From NCBI RefSeq assembly GCF_000150275.1, contig NW_002060949.1:4574844-4638843 (forward strand): a stretch of 64,000 bases of DNA, written 5' to 3'. The DNA comes from Trichoplax adhaerens. Lineage: Eukaryota; Placozoa; Uniplacotomia; Trichoplacea; Trichoplacidae. Shown here one piece after another: positions 13,701 through 25,418 of the stretch (the first letter of the stretch is position 1; each line of letters begins with the position of its first letter). The notes under the pieces are model-generated. The model was given only the letters and a program-made list of their open reading frames with translations. It had not been told where the DNA came from and did not search any database. Both the position numbers and the translations under genes were made by a program.

Positions 13701-16700
13701 ATTATTCAAGTACCTTTAAGTCAGTCCAATCCCTTTTTCGACGCTTATATTCGTGAAACCATCTATTTAACTTCTTTTTCGAAGACAGTAAAAGACATTT
13801 TCCTTTGTAAGACGTTAGAAATGTTAAAGTCTAAGAAATAAAGATGTATAGAAAATTAGTATGTGTTTTTTGTTATTAAATTATATAATATCGTATTTGC
13901 GGATTAGTACAATATACCGGCAAGTATCTTCCCAATTCTTCTGGATAAATAAAGACACAACCTTGTTTCTTGTAAACGCAAGCATGGTATATGTCGATAA
14001 CACATTCAGCTTGATAGCGACATAATTGAGTGGCTAAATTGGTTGGTATTGTATTCTCATCTGATAAGATAATATTCGTAACATTATCTGAACTGTCATA
14101 CAGCACCTTACTGGAAGCTTTCCGATCTAAATCCCTCTGTCGCCTTATAATTTGATTATCAAGAAATTTATGGGCACTATCAACTATCTTGTCCATTTGA
14201 TCTACTGATTTAGCTCTTGAATCTGTCCTTTTACGTTTTCTAGTCGTGCTACCTATTGGCTTACATGGTGAGGAATTACGTCTGTGTACGATCTTTCCAC
14301 CATTACCAGATGCAGTGACTGATGTTGATTGATTCTTCGTATCACTTTGGATCGGAGTAAATGATGATTTGAATTTAAGATCAGATTTTACTGAGTTAAT
14401 AGTAGGAGATAAGGATAACGAAAGTGGAGACTTGTTATTGGAAGAATTAATTTTATTAGACTTTGATGCGGGCTGTTCCATCACAGGTAGGGTCATATTT
14501 GATATGTTACTTTCCTTATTTAAACCTTGTAATGATGGCATTTTGTTTTTTAATGAAGCCTCATGATAGGACCCTTTAGGTATTGTTTTATTCCGAGTAT
14601 CGAAGATTGGATTATCAGTAAATATCGCTGAGGAGCCTGCGCCAGAGATATTACTTCTCTGATTTATATCTTGAGATTTTGATTGTTCTTGCGACGGCTT
14701 ATTGCCAAATGATCCATTTGATGGAAATAATATGGAACCATTGGATAACAAATCATCATTGTCAAGTATAGTAAATAAGCTTATATTAGAAGTACTGTTG
14801 CCTTCATTTTTACATTGTGATTGCATTTGTTCAATTACCGATGAACCACTACTCGGCTTAAATTTGCAGCTAATGGAAATCTCGTTCGATCTAATTACTT
14901 CGGGATCGCTATAACATAAAGCTGTGTTGGTTTGTATTCGCTTAGAAGAGGGCAACATCGATTTCTCTGTGGTGTGAGAACTTTCTAATAGCTCTCTGTG
15001 ATATAATGTGAAACGTTCGTCATAATTATCATCGTCATCATCGTTGCTTTCATCAAATATAATTGACGAATCATCATACTTTTCGCCTAATTTCTTTCTG
15101 TGTTTTTTACAAATATGGTACCTGTGATAAATATCCAGATGGTCTTTTGAACTATTATTTCGTTTCGTTAGATATTGTCTTAATTCCTATATTGCCATGT
15201 AATTATATTCAGGAATATGTTCCGTTATTGACCAGAAAACGAAATAAAATCGGGTAACTCTATCCTTATTGTTACTCACATTGTATTCAGACAAAAACGA
15301 CTGTTTTTCTGTACCATTATCTATATCTTGCAATTTTTCTGTACTATTATCTATATCTTGCAATTCGTCCTAAAGGTGTCGAAATTTTTATCCTATGTTA
15401 GTAATTAGAGCACAGAAAAGCCAATAAGTCTGATACTGACCATAACAAAGTCTGAAGTTCTATAAATATCTTGATCTTGACTAGTCAATTTTTGCATGAT
15501 AATGTTATTATTGATTTCATCGCAGACAACTCCTATTGACACAATTCATATCCGAAAGTTAATTTATAAAATGCGTTCTTCTGTTTTTGTGATAATTATA
15601 GTAGGATCGCGAATTGTACCTCGGTAAATCAATTCCTTGATGTATGATTCATCCAGGTTAGTTTTTGATGACTGATCCCAAATACTTTTACCGAGTTGTA
15701 ACAAGAAATTTCGATGTTCACAAACATTCACCGTTGAAAGGTCTTTAATTTCAAGATACCAGGCGTACAAGAGAAGAAGCACAACCTAAATTTTCAACAA
15801 AAAAAATGAGATTTGTACTCCGTTAGATATGCCATCTACAGATAATTGTAGAAGTCTAGTTAAAACAGTGACTTGCTATAATAAGTACATCAGATTAATA
15901 GTAATTGCGATTTTTTAAATCAATCTAATTTCTGAAGTGATTAAAATATTCCAATTTATAAATTTAAAGTAAAATAGTGCACATAATATATCGACTAGAT
16001 TACTAGTAGTTATAAATAGACTACACAGTCGTTGTCACTTAAGCAGATACTAACTTTAGCAATTTCCAACTCGTCATTTTCTAAGTTTGTCAATTTTATC
16101 ACCCCTTCGAAAGATTGGTAAGTGAGATCTGTAAAAAAAGTAATATAGCTTCATTTTTAATTATGTAAACTTTTAGCAGTATAATTTGTGTAGTTATGAT
16201 AACGTATCATTTAAGGTTATAAATATCGTGATTACCATATGATTAGAATTAATTTTATAATATCAACAAATACTATCGTAGTGTAAGTTGGCGCTAAAAC
16301 TTTTATTTTTTCTGATAGTAAAATTTGTGGTGGGTACAGAAATCAGTTATCAAAGGACGTGGTATATAGACAGGTAAATATCTTTCTTGAGCTGACTACA
16401 TAGACAGTAATAATAAGCTAGCGATTACCTTTAAGCGTTATAGAATCGACCAGCGATACTATCATTTAGTAGCAAATAAATTTTGATTCAACAAAACTCT
16501 ATATTATCAAACTAATCTACGGTGATGTTCTTTGTTGCATTTGAAAAGCATGAAGAGTTAAACAAGAATATTTACGGGCCTGTATTCTACTTGTGTACCT
16601 TCGAGATAATCTATAATTCTAGTAAATCGTGATCGAACCGGTAATTTTACTAACGATGCATAGTCTAGTCCATCCTCTTCTTCGCTATCACTATGACGAA

Positions 16701-16996
16701 CATTAAAGAAGTGAAATTACGATTAAAAAAGATTGACCTTTAAGCCATGTTACCAATGTATGATCTGATATGTGAACTGTAGTATTAATAAGCGTTGATT
16801 AATTAAATTTGTAAATGTGACTTTAAGGAAATATGGATAAATTTATTTCATAAACAATTATAAAAAAAATATTAATTAAAAATATATGTTGATATATTTC
16901 TTACTGTAACAGTTTTTCAGCTACGAAACATAATCGCTCGCTATTGGCAAATTGACGAAACGACGTAACTCGATCTTCATGATGGTAAGTGTTGAC
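10757..16996 (-). CDS. Degenerate SNF2-fold protein of the ATRX/ARIP4 type, predicted ATPase-dead (5' end open)
   Basis: Exons, 5' to 3' on the minus strand: 16996-16905, 16690-16599, 16104-16055, 15785-15620, 15532-15441, 15369-15276, 15143-13918, 13830-13714, 13627-13438, 13362-13228, 13083-12950, 12781-12649, 12450-12148, 11993-11734, 11152-10984, 10854-10757; 1117 codons including stop, all phases consistent. The N-terminal half is Ser/Asn-rich with an acidic run and a basic KRKR nuclear-localisation-like stretch. From 13962 downward it aligns stepwise with ATRX/ARIP4 helicases, but the motifs are changed. The Walker A segment reads EELGRY (13918-13962) instead of MGLGKT; motif II reads CDDDF (13331-13345) instead of CDEGH; motif III reads LADIYGDD (13238-13261) instead of LTGTPLQN. 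Motif V's STRAG..G is absent, and motif VI (11761-11790) lacks the R.YR.GQ arginines. Start not found. Probably a nuclear scaffold, not a motor. Confidence 0.8.
13554..13600. repeat. 24-bp in-frame direct repeat in an exon of the SNF2-like gene
   Basis: Two copies of ATCGTTGCATAATTGTCTTT lie in tandem; on the minus strand they encode KDNYATI twice. The duplication keeps frame and sits just before the segment matching the SNF2 W...GGVLL.Y region, where family members vary in length. Confidence 0.8.
15304..15363. repeat. 30-bp in-frame direct repeat in an exon of the SNF2-like gene
   Basis: Two adjacent 30-bp copies differ by one base and encode LQDIDN(S/G)TEK twice on the minus strand. The repeat makes up most of a small acidic exon (15276-15369). 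Confidence 0.85.
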
Positions 16997-18863
16997 CTTT
17001 AGGAAACAAAAGTACTCGTAAAGAGGCAATATTATTAATGAATGTAATTGTTCTTATTTGAAAATAATTTAAAAACAGCACAGGGGTAATAGATTAAATC
17101 GTAATGTGAATATCCCTTAACTAAAGGTGTCATTAATTTTTGAATTATAATCATAATAGTAATTATGATTTCTTGGAAAGTACGCAAAGGTATAGATTTA
17201 CCTTACGTGCGTTTAGAAAAGCTGGTAATGATAATGGGTTTATGATCCAAATATTACAGTAGGACAATTATTCCATGCAACATCAACATTTTCGGCTTAA
17301 CAATGTCTTCGGATACAAATGTATACCATAGTATAGTAAATAGCGTTTTTGTCATAATCGACTCTTTGCTACATTCGACTGCGTACTAGTATGTTAATGA
17401 TGGAAAAGGCATGTAATACCGCAATAAATAAGTCCTATTTTTTACAGTAGATCTTGTGGCAGTACCTCAATTCATCTACGTATTAACCATACTACTATAT
17501 TAGGTATCGTGTGTAAAATACTGTGCATTAAAAAGGCTTGGTATTGATACCGTGTAAATTATACAGTATGTTCTACTGCTGTCCTTACGCGTATGTGTCA
17601 TATCTCGCCAAGAACAATAATTATTATTATTACATTATTAGTCATTTCTGCTATCAATTAATGATAGGCAATTATGCGAATTATGTTATAGGAGTGCCTG
17701 AATTCAACATCTAATTAGCCATACTTACAGTATAACACTGTATAGCAAATTGAGAAAATTTCTAGGTTTCCTGTGTTTTCTAAGCTAATTCAAGCAAAAC
17801 ATAGCCGATAAAGTATAGAAAATATTTTTACTGTGGCACGGTGATTATAATGTGAGAGACGGCACAAATTAAGTTTATTATCCAGGTAAACCTTTAGACT
17901 TGAAGTAGGTTGATCACAAGATGATAGACTTGAAAGCTTGATACAAAATCGGTATCATATATACTGTATAGGCATTGCATATATACGATATATATAATAT
18001 ATACAGTATAAATGGCGCGATTGGATACATTGCCTACAATACTCGCGCCAGTATCACTCTAACCAGGGCATGATGGTAGCTGGAAATGACGAGAACTGCT
18101 TACGAGTAGAACACTGTCATCATTAATTATTATCATTGAGTAGAGAGCAAACGTAGACTGATTTGTCCATACCGACAGATGTGCATGCTTATAGGCGGGA
18201 ATTTCCCTACAAACATTACACGTAGGGCATAGGAACCCTTACTAAGGCAGTAAAAGAAGAAAGCGGACACTTTCCAATAACTTCTTGCTATCGATTTGGA
18301 TATTATTTGACAGTCGTAGCAAGAGAATATAGTCATGTTTAGCTTTGGCATCAAAAACTTGCGTCTGTCCAGGACAGGACATCTGCATTATGGCATCTAT
18401 GGTACAGCTCTTGATGCAATAGCTCTTGATTAAGTTATTATGATTATTATTTTAAGAAGAAAGTGGCGTTTGGTAAATTTGTCGTTCTTGCTCGTTGACA
18501 ATTCATTAATCTGTATGCTAATGGAATAGTAAATGAATATTTTATATTGGAAAGAAGGAAACTTACCCACTTGAGTAAATGCTTCTTCACTTGATGGTTC
18601 ATACCTCCTTGAGTAAGTTAATCTTGAATGAAAAATGAAGCGTCAAGAAATACTAGGGTGATTTTTGTCATGAATTCTTCACTTCTTTTTGCATGTATTG
18701 ATCAATCATAAGCATACTCAATCGTCATAAGATCTACAGGTTGGAATCGCTGATTGTCCTCTCCAATTTCCTTTATTCAGAACATCATGTCAATCTTTGT
18801 CCTGTATTATTTGATTGTTCAGAAACTGGACTGTCTTTGGTATTGACTGGTAGAAATTTGCAG
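16997..18863. other. Region upstream of the SNF2-like gene, possible first exons
   Basis: The first exon of the SNF2-like gene is not identified. Two minus-strand candidates exist. A 20-base exon at 17221-17202 ends phase 0 at a GTAAAT donor. An ATG exon at 18602-18567 (12 codons, donor GTAAGT, phase 0) would join in frame to the exon at 16996. Neither has similarity support. An A+T dinucleotide-rich patch lies near 17960-18010. Confidence 0.3.
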
Positions 18864-19632
18864 ATTATTTCTGGATAATACCGTGCTTGCTCAAGCTGTA
18901 TATCAAGGAGTTCTCTTGTAAGGTGCATTGATAGCAGCATATATATCTGATATTTATTCCACTAGGTGTGGTGAAAAAGCATACAGGCATTACAGGGGCA
19001 TGCCTTCCACATTAACTTGGCTGCTGTAACCATGGAGAAGTTTCTTACCTCACTAAATTGACTGACCATTAGACCTGAGTGACCATGCAGTATTGAGTAA
19101 TTGTGCTGTAGTCTACAGTACAGTACAGTACTGTATGCTCTACAGTCTACAGTGTTTTTACTGTTACAGTACTGTACTGTACTGTAGTTCTTGCACGCAA
19201 TGCACGGTGTAGTTGGTGCATAGACTGCAGTTTAATCCTCTATTATTTCTAGACAACACTGTGTTAGCTCAAGGTGGATATCAAGGAGTTCTCTTGCAAG
19301 GTGCATTGATAGCAGCAGCATATACTGCATATCTGCTATTAGTACCTATTACTACACTACGTAAAAAAGGAAAGAGCATACAGGGGTATGCCATACACGT
19401 TAACTTGGCTACGCTGTAACCATGGAGAGGTTTCTTACCTCTTACCATACTGTTCAGTATTGCGTAGTCTATGCGTTATAGTCTACAGTACAGTATGATC
19501 CACAGGGCTTTTCCTGTCCTGTTACAGTACTGTACTGTACGCGTATTAATGTACTGTACTGTACAGTGTACAGTACTGTCGCTCTTGTAGTTGTGCATTA
19601 ATTGTGCATGGACTGCAGTTTCATCTTCCTGA
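18864..19632. repeat. Tandem duplication of about 380 bp
   Basis: Copy 1 runs from about 18864 to 19241 and copy 2 from about 19242 to 19632. Both carry TATCAAGGAGTTCTCTTG, a GGTGCATTGATAGCAGCA block, GCTGTAACCATGGAGA and a pentamer-rich tail ending in GACTGCAGTTT. Copy 2 keeps an open frame (19213-19419, plus) with a hydrophobic stretch; copy 1 has stop codons in the same frame. I cannot identify a protein family, so coding status is open. Confidence 0.75.
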
Positions 19633-19690
19633 GTGCTAAAAGAAATTCTTTTAGGATCTCTATTGAAGCTTTATAACTGAGATGAGCCAT

Positions 19691-20010
19691 GGACTACTAC
19701 TGTAGAAAAAGGCCTTGCTCTAGTAGTCCAGGTAGAGTACTGTATAGTACAGTACAGTATTGCAGTCCAGATAGAGTACCGTACTGTACAGTACAGTATC
19801 TGTGACGTCATTCGCGTTGAAGCCTACAGTACTGTACAGTACAGTGTACAGTGTACAATACAGTAAAATGTTCGTACTTACTACTGTAGAAAAAGGCCTT
19901 GCCTACAGTACAGTACAGTACAGTACTGTAGTAGTCCAGATAGAGTAGAGTACAGTAGAGTACAGTACAGTACAGTATCTGTGACGTCATTCACTTTGAA
20001 GCCTACAGTA
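19691..20010. repeat. Pentamer-rich tandem repeat upstream of caspase A
   Basis: Two copies of a roughly 180-bp unit are seen, each with ACTACTGTAGAAAAAGGCCT, then runs of (ACAGT)n/(ACTGT)n, then AGTATCTGTGACGTCATTC and GAAGCCTACAGTAC. The pentamer runs differ in length between copies. They occur again in many other places in the window. Confidence 0.8.
19803..19989. promoter_or_regulatory. Two perfect CRE/ATF-type octamers upstream of caspase A
   Basis: TGACGTCA occurs at 19803-19810 and 19982-19989, inside the two copies of the 180-bp unit, about 430 and 250 bp upstream of the caspase A start codon. This is the canonical CREB/ATF palindrome. Function in this genome is inferred only. Confidence 0.4.
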
Positions 20011-20238
20011 CACGCACGACTAAAGCAAAATGTAGCTCAAAAAAGCCTGTCTCTGAGAGTCACAACCATAGAGTAAAATGAAACAATTCCTTCCTTTTAA
20101 CTCTATATTCACTAGTATGGTTTCAAACCAAGCCTTGAGCAGTGGGGCCCCGCTAGTTTCCCCTATATTGAGCAGGCGTAGAACAGGTTCAACAGGCAGC
20201 ATCGTTTTGGCATTCTGACTGATCTCAACGCAATAAAA

Positions 20239-23200
20239 ATGGCTACGGTTGTAGGCCTAGCGAGAGAGGATCGCGATTTACTCCAGCATAATTACAATAA
20301 TCTACTCAGCAACTTGCAGGCAAAAATTGATTTTGTCATTACTATTGCGTATACTAAGAAGTTAATCGATGGATACGATAAAACTACTATTGAAGGAGAA
20401 AGTGATGCTTACAAGTAAGTACAGTACCATACTGTAGGTCATGATAAGCATAACATGAAACTGGATAGGATCGATGATGTTGAACGTAGTCATGTAGTTT
20501 TACACTGTTGCTATCTTGTTCAAATCTTGTGTTTCTCTCACTCTCTCTTCTCTTGTTACTGTCAAATGAATCAGCAAAAATACCGTATTAATACTGTTGG
20601 TTATAGTGGTCTACTTTTTACTTTCTATTCGATAAAAGTCTTTGAACTGGATCGACGGTAGTGTGAACGCTGTATTGATTATTTGCAACTTTATTGTCAT
20701 TTTTAGTCAGTTTCCGTAGCGTTCAATAACACATACTGTAGCTGACATGCTTGATATTGACACTTAATTTTGAAATAAACATCCATTTTCAACTTAATAT
20801 TTTGGGAAATTTCTCAACATACTGTACAGTACTTTATTGCACTGTGCTGTAAAAGCAATAACTCTACTACGGTACTGTACAGTACATTAATCTACACAAC
20901 AGTACGACAGTATATTGAAATTGATCAAACTCGTTTACTTTCTATTTTGGTATGTGAACGTACATCAACAGTTATTCTTATTTAGGTAAGTATTAAAGCA
21001 GGATAAAAAACATGAAAGACAGTACAGTACATGCTTTTTTTTTAGCAGTACACCAGTAATACTGCCGCACTGTGCCTCGTACGTTAGTTTTAGTTTTTTT
21101 TTGATACAAATGTACAATCTTACGCAATAGCTATTACTGATGCCGTATTGCTAACATCAGTCTGTAAAAGTAGACATACTCGTACGTATTCGAAGAAGAA
21201 AGGTAATAACAGCATCAATCTTCATCAACGCACTGTATCTCATACGATAGTTTTATCATCTTACAATGCAGCTCAAACTGATACATTAGTCTGCAAAAGT
21301 AGATATACAGTAAATATTTGGACAAGCAAAGGGAAAAATGACATCGATGCTTATCAACACAGTACTATGTAATAATACCCTACTGAACTACCTTACTGGA
21401 TCTCATAGCTTACCTTTATGATACAGATTGATAATCTTACGATACAACTATTACTTATACTACTAAGATCAATCTGGAAGAAATAGCCATTCAACTTGAA
21501 GACTAGCTGTTCGATTTTTGAAGTTGAATAATAAGAATACAGTAGTATATCTAGGTGTCTAAACAGTATAGTACAGTGCAGATACGTCAAAATATTACGA
21601 GTGAGATGTTATACTTGTTCTGCCAGAAAAAGTAAAGACTGGGCTAATGTCTATCAATACGGTATCGCACTGTAGACTCGTATGTTAGTTTGATCATACA
21701 GATTGATAATTAATCTTACGATGCGGCTACTACTTACTGTGCTCTGCTAAGATAACTCCGGAACAAGTAGACATACACGCACTTGTTCTAAGAGGAAAAA
21801 GTTTAAACTACATCAACGGTGATCAACCCTATTTTAGAAAAACGCGTAAATTCTTGGATATCGTACCTTCTCGCGGATCGAAAGCTTTAGAATTACTATT
21901 GGAAGTAATTGATGAAACGGTAAACCCAGCTGTCAGCAAGGATATACGAGACCAGAGGAAGGCTAAACAACAGTCGCTTAAGCCAGGTAAACAGCAGTTA
22001 GACAATTTTAATGGTATAAAAATGCATCTAATTACTTTATTCCTCTGATTTTGTAAACAAGTGAGAAGATTACAAAATTTAAGGCGATATCATGAATAAA
22101 TAATTTGTAGGCTTACCTACTACAGTATACTACCTATAGCAACACATAGATACGAATACAATCCATTAACAGGAAAGATGGCAGTATTATACTATAAAGT
22201 ATAGTACAGTACAGTACAGGACATACCTCAGTACAATCAAAATCGACCTACCCCGTTTCTCACAATAGCAAAATATTGATATTAGACAATAAATATATCG
22301 ACTATATTATTAGTTTCTAATTTTAAATATTGTCTCATTTTAACCTAACTAATGTAAATGAGGTATTATTATCTTGTTACATATTGCAGCAAATCGTAAA
22401 GTGACTCCGAGATCAACAAATGAATCAGATTCTTCTACAGTTTCTACAGCTGAAAGCGAACAAACTTCAACCATGGAAATAGGTATGAGAATAGCTACTA
22501 TGCTGTGAGTTCATTGTAGATTATTGTAAACTGTATAAACTGTAGATTGGCAGGTATATAACGTAGAGCATAAGAGAAATCTTATCACAGCGATCTATGC
22601 GTTATTTTGTGTCACTAGTTAAAATTTTAACAAATATTGATTCAACTCTACTACTACATTTATAGAAATTACTATAATATTAATACGTATCCAATTTCGA
22701 AATCGTCCTTGATTGGTGTTATTGGAGATCATTTTGGGGCATTCCAAACTAAAGTATTCAATTCTGTAAATTACTATTGCATTTCTAGTTGATCCTGAAA
22801 GTGGCGGTGGTACGATATCACTATATGATGATTTTGATTCTGCACCGATAAGAAGAAGTCCTATTCTTAGTGAACAATATTTGTATAAGATGGAAAATAA
22901 GCCGCTTGGCTATGCTTTGATTATCAATAATAGGTTAATGATCTACGGTGATACGTTAGGTGTCATATTTTTTGTATTTATAAACTATCAATCATTAACC
23001 GTATACAATTTTATCTCTTTATCTTGTTAATAACTAGAAAATTCATTGGGATGCCTGAACGTAAAGGTAGCGATAGAGACGCTAAAGGTATGCAAACTCT
23101 ATTGGTAAATCTAGGCTACAAAGTAGCAATAGGCGACGATTTGAGTGCAGCTCAAATGAAAGATGTATTACAACGATGGGCCGCCAAGGATCATAGTACT

Positions 23201-23773
23201 TGTGATAGCTTCGTATGCGTGTTATTAAGCCATGGCGAGCAAGGTAAAATATTTGGCACTGATACCGACGTGGATATCGAAGAATTACTTGGACTGTTTA
23301 GAGGTAATCGTTGCGCTTCACTGGCTGGAAAGCCAAAGTTATTTTTTATTCAAGCTTGTCGTGGTACAAACTTTGATGAAGCTGTCGATCACATTGACGG
23401 CGTTCCTGATGAATCAGCACTAAATGCAGAAGGTTATGAGGATGAAGTTGATGCTAAAACTCGACAAACATTACCATCTGAAGCAGATTTTTTAATTGCC
23501 TATTCGGTTGTTCCAGGTTATTATTCTTGGAGAAATTCTACAAATGGCTCTTGGTTTATGCAAGCAGTTATTGACATTTTTACTAAATATTATAAGCAAC
23601 TGGATCTTATAACAATGTTAACTATTGTTAATAATTCAGTTGCAACGGTCGAATCTTCAACAAGTGATCCGAGATTCAATAATAAAAAGCAGATCCCTAG
23701 CTGTGTTAACATGCTACGTAAGCTAGTCTACTTTAATTCAGAAGCAGTCAAAAATCACGGTATTTTTGGTTAA
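20239..23773 (+). CDS. CARD-containing caspase (caspase A)
   Basis: Cysteine-aspartate protease with an N-terminal CARD, the layout of initiator or inflammatory caspases (caspase-9/-2 type). Model: 20239-20414, 21838-21986, 22390-22482, 22789-22933, 23038-23773; 432 aa, phases 2-1-1-2. Exons 1-2 encode the CARD, with LAREDRDLL as helix 1 and RKFLDIVPSRGSKALE as the late-helix signature. Exon 3 is a Ser/Thr-rich linker. Exon 4 starts the large subunit (YKMENKPLGYALIINN). Catalytic His253 lies in LLSHGEQG and Cys293 in the pentapeptide QACRG; an acidic interdomain linker follows, then the small subunit with YYSWRNS and GSWFMQA. All active-site residues are present, so it should be active. It is tail to tail with caspase B. 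From exon 3 onward the gene was copied to 29.9 kb. The CRE-like pair lies upstream. Confidence 0.94.
21060..21835. repeat. Degenerate repeats in caspase A intron 1
   Basis: About four diverged copies of a unit containing a GATTGATAATCTTACGATAC-like block, TCTGTAAAAGTAGACATAC-like block and CATCAA followed by (G/C)CACTGTA are recognisable across intron 1. Spacing is irregular (about 130-250 bp). It resembles a decayed tandem array or a nested repetitive element; I see no coding potential. Confidence 0.5.
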
Positions 23774-24746
23774 GTACAAACTGTTAACCTAGAGAATAAC
23801 TATAGAAGATTGTGATTCTATACTTTTATTCGATGTACTACATTTACACGAATCCTTGACTAGTACTGTAGAACTATAACCTTAAAACAGTATCCCTTTT
23901 TTACTAGCAGTATCTGTGATTATAATCGGAAATTTTTATCTATTGTTATGTAATCTTTGTAATGCGTTAGACTAACATTTTCTATTAAGCTTTTAATATC
24001 TATCTTCAACGTAAATATTGGAATTGTGTTTTGTAAGTTCATTTCATGGTTGTACTGAAAAGAAATGTTTTTATGCAGCGGTAATCTAAACTACTGTTTA
24101 TTTGGCTTACATCTATAAACCCAGCTGATGACTTATAGATAGTTCCTCACTTACCTATTTCTGATGAAACCGTTTCAATAAAGTATACCTCCATGGTGAA
24201 GTATACGCGTACAGTAGTTAGACAATATGCAAATATACGTTAAGCATAATATTAGATATTGAACCCGGTATATTAACTTTAATAATTTTTATAACAACTT
24301 CCTAAACTTAAACGTTTAAACCTCCTTATCGTTAATCATTAGAATGTTGTCATTAAGTAATTCCTATTGGAATTCCAAAATCGTTCAATAATTGCAGTAA
24401 TTATGCCAATTATTTAGACTATCGACTAATAAAGTTTTACAAATCTAATTTTAAATTCATTATTAGTTTTCTAGATACATTGAAGCTATCAATTCTGTAG
24501 ATTATGTTTCTATAGTTCAATTAAAGATACTCTTTCTCTTTTAACTTAAATGTCTAAATCTTTGGTTAGGTGTCTATAATCTTTGCAGTTTATTACTAAT
24601 TTATATGAGTTAAAAGATCGTGTAATAAAGTATGAACTATGGATTATAATAATTATTGAGATTTGTCAACTAATAAAGCCTACTGTTAGGCATAAACGCA
24701 GTGCATTGATTGTTATTATTCTAGCTCGTCTACGTAAACGTAAATT
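22466..24746 (+). repeat. Segmental duplication, source block (caspase A exons 3-5 and 3' flank)
   Basis: This 2.28-kb stretch recurs in the same orientation at about 29901-32197. It covers the end of caspase A exon 3, introns 3-4, exons 4-5 and nearly 1 kb of 3' flank. From about 23411 to 23905 I see no difference from the second copy; elsewhere scattered substitutions and small indels occur. Confidence 0.95.
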
Positions 24747-25418
24747 CTGTTTGATGACGCTACCTTACGTTACTATGCATTCCTTGAAATACTCTAAAGA
24801 CTGTCACCTTCCTACTACTTTATATTGCTACCATTGATAAATTGACAAATAAAAGCGCTGTACTACAAGATTAGCAGATTTGAAGCACGTCTACATAGGA
24901 CAGATTTGGATGATATTGTGGTTTAAGCACAAGGCCGTTGACCATATATTGTGTGAGAAGAAACAGTAGTTCAGCGCAAAAGAAAGAAAGAGTTATTAAA
25001 GTTTTATGAAATTTTATTGCAGCATTTCATTCTCTGTTTAATTAAAAATCCTCTTTATTCAAAGAAATATTATAAAAATAGAAGAGGTAAAAATTCTCTA
25101 ATGCAGTATGTTAATGCATGTAGTAATTATCATTCTGGAAATTGATTTTAGATCCTTAGCTAAGATAGTACGATAACTATAAATCTGAAATGATGTTAAA
25201 GGTAAAAACTTTAATTTACGTTGTAGGCCAGCTCGTCTTCTATATAGGAATGAATGTTCATTGTAATACAATACGAGTCCAGTAAAGTATATTAAAACAC
25301 TCCAACTTACAAACTTTCAATTTACGTTGGACGTCAGTTCGTTTCTATGTGAACGAATTTTTACTCCACTATTCAAGCAAATAGTAATCTTCTTTTACTA
25401 TTATCATTTGTGAATACG
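24747..25418. other. Intergenic between convergent caspases A and B
   Basis: A+T-rich 3'-3' spacer. A diverged repeated phrase (AACTTT(A/C)AATTTACGTTG, near 25207 and 25312) is visible. No gene is supported. This part is missing from the second copy of the duplicated block. Confidence 0.5.

Noticed and set aside
10757-16996. SNF2-like gene as a decayed pseudogene
   Set aside because: Sixteen exons keep phase and splice sites with no frameshift or internal stop, which a neutral relic this diverged should not.
23232-23423. Overlapping second frame within the caspase A protease exon (repeated at 30683-30874)
   Set aside because: It is a shadow of the caspase frame, kept only because the DNA is duplicated.
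24583-24837. 84-codon frame downstream of caspase A
   Set aside because: Lies in the duplicated 3' flank; the other copy does not keep the same end, and composition is that of noncoding A+T-rich DNA.
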